Positions 25,795 through 33,127 of a DNA stretch of 64,000 bases are shown here, piece by piece. The DNA lies in the NCBI GenBank assembly GCA_934899185.1, contig CAKXYI010000010.1:15018-79017 (forward strand), written 5' to 3'. Both the position numbers and the translations under genes were made by a program. Source of the DNA: an uncultured Lachnospiraceae bacterium. GTDB taxonomy: Bacteria; Bacillota; Clostridia; Lachnospirales; Lachnospiraceae. The notes beneath the pieces are model-generated. The model saw only the letters and a program-made list of their open reading frames with translations. It made no database searches and had not been told where the DNA came from. Within the stretch, counting starts at the first letter, position 1; each line of letters begins with the position of its first letter.

Positions 25795-26577
25795 CTATTG
25801 TGATTCTTTGTCCTCAGCAATCAAAATACGCAGGGCTTCCACGGCTGTCTCGATCGCCAGTTCTGTGTCATGTACCTGTGCATTGGGCAATCCCAACTTG
25901 GCACGCTCCTGATTGGCAACGACCAAAAAGCAGGATCCCACACGCACATGCAGAAAACTGCCTGCAATAAAGAGTGCCGCAGACTCCATCTCCGATGCCA
26001 GACAGCCCATTCTAAGCCATGCCTGCCACTTATTCTCCAGTTCATAGGATACCGGCATGACCTCCGGCTCGTGCTGTCCGAAAAAAGAATCCTTGCACTG
26101 GACAACACCGGCATGGTATGTGATCTTTTTGCCTTTTGCCGCCTGTATCAGGGCATGCATGACGTCGACATCCGGTACTGCCGGATACTCGATCGGTGCA
26201 TATTCCCGACTGGTTCCTTCCATACGGACAGCCCCGCTGGCGATCACAATGTCACCGCCACATACATCCTGCTGCATGCCTCCGCAAGTACCCACACGGA
26301 TAAAGGTATGCGCATCTGCCTTCGACAATTCCTCAAGGGCAATGGCTGCCGATGGTCCGCCGATCCCGGTAGAGGTCACACTGACTTTTTCCCCATCCAG
26401 CGTCCCCGTGTATGTAACAAATTCTCTGCTGTCTGCCACCATACGGGCATCCGTAAAATGTTCTGCGATCTTGGCACAACGTTTGGGATCTCCCGGCAGA
26501 ATCACATATTTTCCAATGTCTTCCGGTCCGATCCCGGTATGATACTGCTTGCCAGACCCTTCTGTATAATCAACCAT
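25795..26577 (-). CDS. udp: Uridine phosphorylase
   Basis: Splits uridine with phosphate into uracil and ribose-1-phosphate. 260 aa, nucleoside-phosphorylase family [19 protein letters not shown] near residue 23, [14 protein letters not shown] near 72, RVGTCGGMQ near 93, and EMESAALFI near 200. The paired QHEPE and ASEMESAAL features favour the Udp branch over DeoD. Ribosome site AAAGGAGG. It lies 15 bp upstream of deoB, whose substrate it produces, and downstream of cdd, which makes uridine. Confidence 0.9.
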   Translation of the reverse strand: MVDYTEGSGKQYHTGIGPEDIGKYVILPGDPKRCAKIAEHFTDARMVADSREFVTYTGTLDGEKVSVTSTGIGGPSAAIALEELSKADAHTFIRVGTCGGMQQDVCGGDIVIASGAVRMEGTSREYAPIEYPAVPDVDVMHALIQAAKGKKITYHAGVVQCKDSFFGQHEPEVMPVSYELENKWQAWLRMGCLASEMESAALFIAGSFLHVRVGSCFLVVANQERAKLGLPNAQVHDTELAIETAVEALRILIAEDKESQ

Positions 26578-26594
26578 ACGCTACCTCCTTTTTA

Positions 26595-26625
26595 GGGACG
26601 TTCCTTTTGCCACATGGAGTGTCCC
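26595..26625. repeat. REP-like hairpin between cdd and udp
   Basis: GGGACGTTCC and GGAGTGTCCC form a 10-bp stem (with G-U pairs) around an 11-base loop. There is no U-tract. Its compact form resembles dispersed intergenic palindromes; whether it occurs elsewhere cannot be tested here. Confidence 0.5.
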
Positions 26626-26637
26626 CTTTGGCTCATG

Positions 26638-27066
26638 TTATAGATTATCCGGTCCAAAACTTTCCGGTAAAAGTTGCCCTAATGTCATGGTCTGATAAGA
26701 AATCTCTCCCTCTGACGTCTGCCTTCCCAGATAGATCAAAAAATCGTCAGTGCAAAATTCCCGCATGACCTGTCGGCAGATACCGCAAGGCGGGCAGATC
26801 TGCGCGCAGATCTCTCCTGCCCTTCCGCCTACAATGGCAATGGCTGAAAATTCTCTCTCGCCCTGGCTGACTGCCTGAAAAAAGGCTGTCCGCTCAGCAC
26901 AGTTTGTCGGCGTAAAGGCTGCATTTTCGATATTGCATCCCGTATAGATCCTGCCACTTTTTCCAAGCAGTGCCGTCCCCACAGCGAAGTGGGAATAGAG
27001 CGTATATGCATTTTTTCTTGCCTCGATAGCATTTTCTATCAGACTTATAATCTCTGTGTTTTTCAT
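26638..27066 (-). CDS. cdd: Cytidine deaminase
   Basis: Zinc enzyme that turns cytidine and deoxycytidine into uridine and deoxyuridine. 142 aa, homotetrameric type: YSHFAVGTALLGKSGRIYTGCNIENAA near residue 25, the catalytic CAERTAFF near 55, and PPCGICRQVMREF near 88, giving the three zinc cysteines. The ATG at 27066 lacks a ribosome site but lies seven bases after a perfect TATAAT, so the message may be leaderless; a TTG six codons upstream has no site either. First gene of cdd-udp-deoB. Confidence 0.94.
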   Translation of the reverse strand: MKNTEIISLIENAIEARKNAYTLYSHFAVGTALLGKSGRIYTGCNIENAAFTPTNCAERTAFFQAVSQGEREFSAIAIVGGRAGEICAQICPPCGICRQVMREFCTDDFLIYLGRQTSEGEISYQTMTLGQLLPESFGPDNL

Positions 27067-27072
27067 GGTCTT

Positions 27073-27101
27073 ATTATATCCCAAAATTATTCTTTTTTAA
27101 A
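27073..27101 (-). promoter_or_regulatory. Promoter of cdd, implying a leaderless transcript
   Basis: TTTAAA (27096-27101), 17 bp, TATAAT (27073-27078). Transcription would start about seven bases later, on the A of the cdd ATG at 27066. Confidence 0.5.
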
Positions 27102-27104
27102 CGC

Positions 27105-27133
27105 AAAAATAGCCGCCTTCCGGCGACTATTTT
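27105..27133 (-). terminator. Intrinsic terminator after the cation exchanger gene
   Basis: AAAATAGTCGCC and GGCGGCTATTTT pair around GGAA, with TTTTT on the minus-strand 3' side. Confidence 0.88.
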
Positions 27134-27139
27134 CTCATG

Positions 27140-28117
27140 TTATCTCACACAGATATAAATCAGATAGATCACATACAGCGTCAGCATCAAAATACCTTCT
27201 TTTTTGCCCAACTTCTTTTTTGACATGCAAATAAGCCATGTGACCAGTGAAAATACCAGAAGCACTACAATGTCAATGATATTTTCTGTCAAAAATGCGA
27301 TTGGACTGACCGTTGCCGCGATACCAAGTACCATCAGAATATTGAATACATTGGATCCAACGACATTACCGATCGCCATATCCAATTCATTCTTTCTGGC
27401 TGCAACGATAGATGTAACAAGTTCCGGCAGGCTTGTACCAACGGAACAGATAGTAAGACCTACCAGAGTTGCACTGATACCAAAACTGGTCGCGATCGTA
27501 GATGCAGAGTCTACAACCCAGTCGCCGCCATACTTGATGGCAATGGCTCCACCCACGATATAGAGAATACATTTCCAGATTGGAAGATCCTCCATCTCGC
27601 TCATTTCCTCATTCATTTCACGCTCTTTTTCTGAAATCTCACCGCGCTTTCTAGCATCCAGTGCACTCTTGATCAGACAAAAAATAAAGCATGCAAAAAT
27701 AACCAAAAAGATGATACCGTCTGCACGCCCCAAAGTCATGCCGATAAGGCCGGCAATCAAAAGGATGATCGCGCAGAGAACAGAAAACGGATAATCTCTC
27801 TTTAATACATCACGACTGACCTGAAGATCTGCAATCAAAGCACAGATACCAAGTACGACCATCAGATTAAAGATATTGGATCCGACAACATTGCTGACTG
27901 CAAGTGTATTCTGGTTATTCATGGATGCCGCGATACTGACGGATGTCTCCGGCAGACTGGTTCCCATTGCAACGATCGTCATACCAATGATGAGTGATGG
28001 AACCTTTAACATCTTTGCCACCGAAGAAGCACCCTCAACAAAGAAGTCTGCTCCCTTTACTAATAGTACAAAACCAATGATCAGTATGACCACTGCCTTT
28101 AAAATTGTTACTGTCAT
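27140..28117 (-). CDS. Calcium/sodium antiporter of the CaCA family (YrbG-like)
   Basis: 325-aa inner-membrane exchanger with about ten helices and the two inverted alpha-repeats of the family: MTIVAMGTSLPETSVSI near residue 45 and LTICSVGTSLPELVTSI near 220, each followed by an AVSNVVGSNIFN or AIGNVVGSNVFN element. A charged cytoplasmic loop (residues ~155-180) divides the halves. It is 33 bp downstream of mntP in the same direction, so it should share the manganese riboswitch. The ion may be calcium or manganese; the sequence does not decide. Ribosome site AGGAGG. Confidence 0.9.
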   Translation of the reverse strand: MTVTILKAVVILIIGFVLLVKGADFFVEGASSVAKMLKVPSLIIGMTIVAMGTSLPETSVSIAASMNNQNTLAVSNVVGSNIFNLMVVLGICALIADLQVSRDVLKRDYPFSVLCAIILLIAGLIGMTLGRADGIIFLVIFACFIFCLIKSALDARKRGEISEKEREMNEEMSEMEDLPIWKCILYIVGGAIAIKYGGDWVVDSASTIATSFGISATLVGLTICSVGTSLPELVTSIVAARKNELDMAIGNVVGSNVFNILMVLGIAATVSPIAFLTENIIDIVVLLVFSLVTWLICMSKKKLGKKEGILMLTLYVIYLIYICVR

Positions 28118-28150
28118 TTCTTTCCCTCCTAAAATTATATTGCCCTTCTC

Positions 28151-28723
28151 TTATCCCAACAGGTGCTCGATCAAGATTTTCAATCCCAGTAATACTAAGA
28201 TCAGACCACCTGCCAGTTCTGCTTTTGTCTTGTATTTGTTGCCAAAAAGATTACCAACAAAAACACCGACCGCAGAAATGGCCGCCGTTACCAGACCTAT
28301 GATCGTAATGGCTTCCACGATGTTGACTTCCAAAAAAGAAAATGTAATGCCGACTGCAAGTGCGTCGATACTGGTCGCAATCGCCAAAATGAACATTTCC
28401 CTGATATCTAGTGGCGGATCCATCTCCTCGATCTCTACAACTTCATCCCTTTCCCTGATTGCATCTGCCATCATCTTGCCACCGATATAGGCAAGCAAAA
28501 CAAATGCGATCCAATGGTCAATCGCGCTGATCTTATCTGCAAACTGGCTTCCTAAGAGCCATCCCAAGAATGGCATTAATGCCTGAAATCCGCCAAAAAA
28601 AAGCGCAATGACAAAACACTGCTTTTTGTTCACTTTGCGCATGGCAAGACCCTTGCAGATAGACACGGCAAACGCATCCATGGCAAGACCGACGCCCATC
28701 AAGGCTAATTCAATTACTCCCAT
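28151..28723 (-). CDS. mntP: Manganese efflux pump MntP
   Basis: 190-aa six-helix membrane protein exporting Mn(II). The family motifs are GLAMDAFAVSICKGL near residue 12 and IATSIDALAVGITFSF near 115, each with the conserved aspartate in the membrane. The ATG at 28723 is chosen because AAGGAG lies five bases upstream; the frame is open further up into the riboswitch terminator but without a ribosome site. The yybP-ykoY leader directly upstream confirms a manganese role. Confidence 0.95.
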   Translation of the reverse strand: MGVIELALMGVGLAMDAFAVSICKGLAMRKVNKKQCFVIALFFGGFQALMPFLGWLLGSQFADKISAIDHWIAFVLLAYIGGKMMADAIRERDEVVEIEEMDPPLDIREMFILAIATSIDALAVGITFSFLEVNIVEAITIIGLVTAAISAVGVFVGNLFGNKYKTKAELAGGLILVLLGLKILIEHLLG

Positions 28724-28770
28724 GTTTACTCCTTTTTCCTGCATAAATGCGTGTGCTTTGTCTTTTGTAA

Positions 28771-28926
28771 TAAAAAGAGACTCCATATGCGCCTGATCTT
28801 CTACTACACCTATGATGTAATAATAATCAAACGCATATGAGTCTCACCATTTAAGATTTGCCAGGCTATCGCCGGGTCTGTTGACAAATCACACAATTCT
28901 TATGTGCTAGCTACTCCCTCATAGCC
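28771..28926 (-). promoter_or_regulatory. yybP-ykoY manganese riboswitch with terminator expression platform
   Basis: The minus strand shows the conserved GAGGGAGTAGC at the 5' side, CCGGCGATAGCCTGG in the middle and GGTGAGAC at the 3' side. Stem P1 pairs TATGAG (28918-28923) with CTCATA (28836-28841). The same 3' strand is also the first arm of a terminator: 28832-28845 pairs with 28777-28791, followed by five T. Metal binding that holds P1 closed would prevent the terminator, giving an ON switch for mntP, as known for this class. Confidence 0.93.
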
Positions 28927-28931
28927 ATTTC

Positions 28932-28960
28932 AATATATCGGAAATGTCAAAAAGTGTCAA
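28932..28960 (-). promoter_or_regulatory. Promoter of the mntP riboswitch transcript
   Basis: TTGACA (28955-28960), exactly 17 bp, TATATT (28932-28937); transcription would start just before the aptamer. Confidence 0.85.
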
Positions 28961-29005
28961 TGTAAAGCACCTCTCATCCATTGTACTTTTATAGATACAA
29001 TCCTA

Positions 29006-29584
29006 CTATGCTACTCTCGTCTTCTTTTCTTCCATCTTGCGGTAAATAAAACGGATGATAATACCTGCTAAGATTGCTTCAATGATACCAAGGATTGTAC
29101 CCACCAGAACATCAGTCGGAAAATGCACAAAGACATACATTCTGGAAACAGCGATTAATGCCGCTAATACCACTGCTGCAATGCCCTGCTTACGGTATCT
29201 TGCATATTGTACGATCGATACCGCAGATGCAAATGAGGCAGAAGAATGTCCCGATGGGAAGGAATAATCCTTTGGATTTTTCACAAGCAATGCCACTGAA
29301 TCGTCGATCCAGCAAGGTCTTGCACGCATGACTGTATTTTTCAGAAATACATTGATCACCAGCAATGAAAATACCAGTGCCAATGCGGATGTCCATGCCA
29401 CCTTTTTGTCCTTGCAAAAAATCAGCATAGCGATCGTCAGCAGGATCCAAAAGATCCCGGCATTGCCAAGTGACGTGATCGCTACCACGATCTTATCCAG
29501 GATTGGATTGTGCAGGGATTGAAACCAATACAAAAGGTCAAATTCCCAGTCAAAATAAAAAACATTTCCCATTGTTGCTATCAT
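29006..29584 (-). CDS. PAP2 family membrane phosphatase
   Basis: 192-aa integral membrane protein with about five helices and the three PAP2 motifs: KNTVMRARP (residues ~80-88), PSGHSS (~109-114) and SRMYVFVHFPTD (~143-154). It is therefore a likely phosphatidate, phosphatidylglycerophosphate or undecaprenyl-pyrophosphate phosphatase acting on the outer membrane face; the substrate cannot be chosen from the sequence. It begins 24 bp after tyrS, with GGGGG seven bases before the ATG, so it is probably co-transcribed with tyrS under T-box control. Confidence 0.9.
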   Translation of the reverse strand: MIATMGNVFYFDWEFDLLYWFQSLHNPILDKIVVAITSLGNAGIFWILLTIAMLIFCKDKKVAWTSALALVFSLLVINVFLKNTVMRARPCWIDDSVALLVKNPKDYSFPSGHSSASFASAVSIVQYARYRKQGIAAVVLAALIAVSRMYVFVHFPTDVLVGTILGIIEAILAGIIIRFIYRKMEEKKTRVA

Positions 29585-29608
29585 ACGTATACCCCCAAAA
29601 TAATTATT

Positions 29609-30829
29609 TTATGCCAACTCTACCTTGCAGAATTTCTTTTTGCCCTTTTTCAGGATAAATTCTTCTGCAAAAGCATCCTTTGTATATGTGGCATGTGAAT
29701 CTGTTACTTTTTCGCCATTGACAGAAACTCCGCCCTGCTCAACCGCACGTCTTGCCTCATTACGGCTGGTCGCTAAGTTTGCGCTGATCAAAAGCTGCAG
29801 GATGTCAACAGATCCATCGTTAAAGATATCCTCTGTGATAGTCTCCGTCGGCATATTTGCAGCACTTCCCGTAGAAAAGAGTGCCTTGGATGCTTCTTTT
29901 GCCTTTACGGCTTCTTCTTCGCCATGCACCAGTTTGGTCAGTTCAAAAGCAAGGATATCCTTTGCTTCGTTTAACTGGCTTCCTTCCCATTTGTCCATCT
30001 CATCGATCTGCTCAAGTGGCAGGAAAGTAAGCATACGCAGGCATTTTAAAACGTCCTGATCGGATACGTTACGCCAGTATTGATAGAACTCAAACGGTGA
30101 TGTCTTATTCGGATCAAGCCAAACGGCACCGGACTGGGTCTTTCCCATCTTTTTGCCCTCGGAATTGAGCAGCAGGTTGATTGTCATGGCATAGGCATCT
30201 TTTCCCAACTTACGACGGATCAGTTCTGTACCACCCAACATATTGCTCCACTGATCGTCTCCGCCAAACTGCATATTACATCCGTATTTCTGGTATAACA
30301 TGTAAAAATCGTAACTCTGCATGATCATGTAGTTAAACTCAAGGAAACTCAGACCTCTTTCCATACGCTGCTTGTAGCACTCTGCGGTAAGCATACGATT
30401 GACGGAAAAATGTGGTCCGACATCACGCAGCAACTCAACATAATTCAAGCCCAGCAGCCAGTCTGCATTATTTACCAGAATTGCCTTGTCTTCTGAAAAG
30501 TCGATAAAACGGCTCATCTGCTTTTTGAAACAATCTACGTTATGTGCGATCGTTTCTGTTGTCATCATCTGGCGCATATCTGTTCTTCCGGACGGATCCC
30601 CGATCATGGCTGTTCCACCACCGATCAGTACGACCGGCTTGTTGCCAGCCATCTGCAGGCGCTTCATCAGGCAAAGTGCCATAAAGTGTCCTACATGAAG
30701 GCTGTCTGCGGTAGGGTCAAATCCAATGTAAAAAGTAGCCTTTCCGTTATTGATCAACTCTTTGATCTCTTCTTCGTCTGTTACCTGGGCGATCAGTCCT
30801 CTGGCAACAAGTTCATCATAAATTGTCAT
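29609..30829 (-). CDS. tyrS: Tyrosyl-tRNA synthetase
   Basis: Charges tRNA-Tyr. 406 aa, bacterial type 1: [19 protein letters not shown] (the HIGH-like motif HVGH at residue ~43), [11 protein letters not shown] near 190, the KMSKS-like GKKMGKTQ near 230, and a C-terminal S4 domain (residues ~340-400) with [18 protein letters not shown]. The ATG at 30829 has GGAGG upstream; the longer frame lacks one. A tyrosine T-box leader precedes it. Confidence 0.97.
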   Translation of the reverse strand: MTIYDELVARGLIAQVTDEEEIKELINNGKATFYIGFDPTADSLHVGHFMALCLMKRLQMAGNKPVVLIGGGTAMIGDPSGRTDMRQMMTTETIAHNVDCFKKQMSRFIDFSEDKAILVNNADWLLGLNYVELLRDVGPHFSVNRMLTAECYKQRMERGLSFLEFNYMIMQSYDFYMLYQKYGCNMQFGGDDQWSNMLGGTELIRRKLGKDAYAMTINLLLNSEGKKMGKTQSGAVWLDPNKTSPFEFYQYWRNVSDQDVLKCLRMLTFLPLEQIDEMDKWEGSQLNEAKDILAFELTKLVHGEEEAVKAKEASKALFSTGSAANMPTETITEDIFNDGSVDILQLLISANLATSRNEARRAVEQGGVSVNGEKVTDSHATYTKDAFAEEFILKKGKKKFCKVELA

Positions 30830-30925
30830 GTTCTCCTCCATTTCCGCAACCTGACAAGAGTTGCATCTCTTTTATTTTCGTTATGGAAGATTTTGATGGA
30901 GCGTTTCTCTTATTGAAATTTACAA

Positions 30926-31240
30926 ATAAAAAAACGCCCTCTATCTTCTTCCAAAGATAAAGGACGAGTAAACTCGTGGTACCACCTTTATTCACAGGTA
31001 TCTCACAACACCTGCCTCATCAAGTCTCACAATGGCATCTGCTGATAGGCATTATGTAAAACTCTTAGCACGATAACGTGTGCCAGTCCGGCGCATCCTA
31101 CTTTTGAACCATAGATCCAAGTTCAGACTGCTACTCAGGAAGGTATTCAAGATACCATCTTCTGCGTCTCGCACCAACCGACGCTTCTCTGATTCCGATC
31201 TCTGTATCTCTACTCTTTTCCATCAATGTATTTATCAATC
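30926..31240 (-). promoter_or_regulatory. Tyrosine T-box leader of tyrS
   Basis: The minus strand carries the T-box sequence AAGGTGGTACCACG (30975-30988), stem I with the CGGTTGGTGCGAGA distal loop, and a specifier loop TTGAATACC with the tyrosine codon TAC at 31143-31145. A terminator follows: CGTCCTTTATCTT and AAGATAGAGGGCG (30935-30966) then seven T. Uncharged tRNA-Tyr should bind and favour the antiterminator, raising tyrS expression. Confidence 0.94.
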
Positions 31241-31246
31241 TTCCTC

Positions 31247-31276
31247 ATTATACAGGCGCAGGTTTTCATTTGTCAA
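31247..31276 (-). promoter_or_regulatory. Promoter of the tyrS T-box transcript
   Basis: TTGACA (31271-31276), 18 bp, TATAAT (31247-31252) on the minus strand. Confidence 0.85.
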
Positions 31277-31294
31277 TATGGGATTTTGCATAGG

Positions 31295-31324
31295 AAAAGG
31301 AGCCGGGACTTACGTCCCGACTCC
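31295..31324 (-). terminator. Intrinsic terminator after the GPH transporter gene
   Basis: GGAGTCGGGAC and GTCCCGGCTCC pair around GTAA, followed by TTTT on the minus strand. Confidence 0.9.
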
Positions 31325-31346
31325 ATCGTTTTAAGACTTATGTATT

Positions 31347-32867
31347 TTATGCTTCTGCACTTTCGTTTGCTTCTGCTTTTGCCTTCATCTCTGCTACTGT
31401 CTTCTGAACTTCTACCATTTCTTCTTTGTTCAGTTTGTAGAACTTCATGGCAACGACATTGAATAACCATCCGATAATAGGAAGACCAAACATCAGGAAC
31501 ATGGTCATCCAGAATACACCTGTTGTTGCAGGATCACCCATCTGTGGCACGGTGTTCTTGTATCCGATAAATGTGATACAGAATGCTGCAATCGTAGATG
31601 CAAGTGATGTGATCAATTTATCAAGGAAGTTGTATACACCGGAGATAACGGCTGGTAAATACTTTCCTGATCTTGCATATTCGTAGTCAACGATATCTGC
31701 TCTCATGGCAGAAGATGTTGTGGTAAGGATCATCTTTGTACCGGTATTTGCTAATGACAACAATGCATAAATGACCATCGGAATACCAAAGACACCGATT
31801 GACTTCATGCCATCTGCTCCCAAAATTGTGCAGAAGATAACTGTTGCAACGGCTACTGCGATAGAAGCCCAAGACCAAACGGTCGTTGATTTCTTTGCGC
31901 CCATCTTGGCAACAAATACACCACCGGTAAAGGCAAAGAAGATACCTACAATCATGGTAAAGTTACCAATCATAGTAGCTGCTGCATAAGATCCAATCAA
32001 AATACCGGACATCATCGTTGTAATGATAGACTGTGATCCGACCTGCTGTGCTAATTTATCGGAAATACCTGTGATTAAATACATCTGGCATGGCTTGTTA
32101 TCTTTGATGATAGCAACCATATCTTTGAATTTAACTTTTTCATCCTTCTTTCCGTCTTTGCTGACAACTTCAAATGTCTTAGCATTATCAGACTTACGGA
32201 CTGCGAAGCAGGCAAGTGCCATAAAAATACCTGCGGTAATTACATACCAATAACATGCTTCCTTAAGCATTGGCGCATTATACTGGTTATCATAACGAGG
32301 CAGAATAGCAAATGTTACGATATTGTTAAAAATAAGTGGAACTAAGTATGAAAACAGTGTGCCAAATACACCCATCATTGGACGCTGGGTCGGATCATTT
32401 GTAAGTACGATACCAATAGTTCCACCTGCCATACCGTTGATGGTATATCCACAAATATAAACAACATAAATAACAATAAACATTACTACACCTGCAACAC
32501 CTGTATATTTACCGGATGCCCAGTCATACATCATCAGGACTGCTGCTGATGCCATAATCCAACCAATTACAAGGAAAATACGAATCTTTCCATGTTTTGG
32601 ATTCATCTTCTCAAATACTGCTGCAAAAAGTGCATCTGTAAATCCATCAAAAAGTCTTGTTCCTGTGATAATAATACCCGCTACTGCAGGTGCAATACCA
32701 TATCCTTGGTTTGCGATGTAAGAAGCATACATCATTAATAAGTAAAAACAGATTCCACATCCGTTGTTTGCATTTCCAAGAATCATTTCAAGTAATGATG
32801 CCTTACGATATTGAACACCATCACGTGCGCTGGCATTAAACATGCCGGCTTTTTTTTCTTTTGCCAT
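31347..32867 (-). CDS. GPH family sugar:cation symporter (MFS superfamily)
   Basis: 506-aa permease with about twelve helices. Features of the glycoside-pentoside-hexuronide family (MelB, XynP, UidB relatives) include LLMMYASYIANQ in helix 1, a helix 2 with GTRLFDGFTDALFAAVFEKM, and a following cytoplasmic KHGKIRIFLVIG. Both ends are cytoplasmic and charged. It is the downstream partner of the GH78 rhamnosidase and AraC regulator, so rhamnose or a rhamnoside is the likely substrate. The ATG at 32867 has GGAGGG nine bases upstream. A 260-bp gap upstream contains its own promoter region and two identical palindromes. Confidence 0.88.
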   Translation of the reverse strand: MAKEKKAGMFNASARDGVQYRKASLLEMILGNANNGCGICFYLLMMYASYIANQGYGIAPAVAGIIITGTRLFDGFTDALFAAVFEKMNPKHGKIRIFLVIGWIMASAAVLMMYDWASGKYTGVAGVVMFIVIYVVYICGYTINGMAGGTIGIVLTNDPTQRPMMGVFGTLFSYLVPLIFNNIVTFAILPRYDNQYNAPMLKEACYWYVITAGIFMALACFAVRKSDNAKTFEVVSKDGKKDEKVKFKDMVAIIKDNKPCQMYLITGISDKLAQQVGSQSIITTMMSGILIGSYAAATMIGNFTMIVGIFFAFTGGVFVAKMGAKKSTTVWSWASIAVAVATVIFCTILGADGMKSIGVFGIPMVIYALLSLANTGTKMILTTTSSAMRADIVDYEYARSGKYLPAVISGVYNFLDKLITSLASTIAAFCITFIGYKNTVPQMGDPATTGVFWMTMFLMFGLPIIGWLFNVVAMKFYKLNKEEMVEVQKTVAEMKAKAEANESAEA

Positions 32868-33015
32868 AGCTAAACCCTCCATATTCTTATTATTTATCAC
32901 TTTTGTACACTGCGCTCCCATTTTTCCATCGGAAGTTGTGCAGTATCTCTGTGGCTGATAATTAAATTATAAAGAATTTATAAAATCATATATCGGAAAA
33001 TTCGATGAAATGTAA

Positions 33016-33065
33016 ACAAATTTGTCTGATCTGTCGATTTTTTCAACTTATCTATACAAATTTGT
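33016..33065. repeat. Two copies of the palindrome ACAAATTTGT, 40 bp apart
   Basis: Perfect 10-bp palindromes at 33016-33025 and 33056-33065, upstream of the transporter gene. Start-to-start distance is exactly 40 bp, close to four helical turns, so both would face the same side of the DNA. A regulator binding pair is likely; the regulator is unknown, although the AraC protein at 35830 is a candidate. The rest of the 33.0-kb gap is AT-rich and has no gene. Confidence 0.5.
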
Positions 33066-33127
33066 TGGTTGTATGGCTTTTTTCTTTATCTTACCTCATT
33101 TATTATCTATACACTTGTATATTAAAT

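Noticed and set aside
25870..26595. Plus-strand open frame of 241 codons opposite udp
   Set aside because: It is a shadow of the strongly conserved uridine phosphorylase gene, rich in histidine and cysteine as expected of such antisense frames.
28724..28786. Longer mntP start inside the riboswitch terminator
   Set aside because: The extra 21 codons overlap the terminator arm and lack a ribosome site; the ATG at 28723 has AAGGAG and gives the normal N-terminus.
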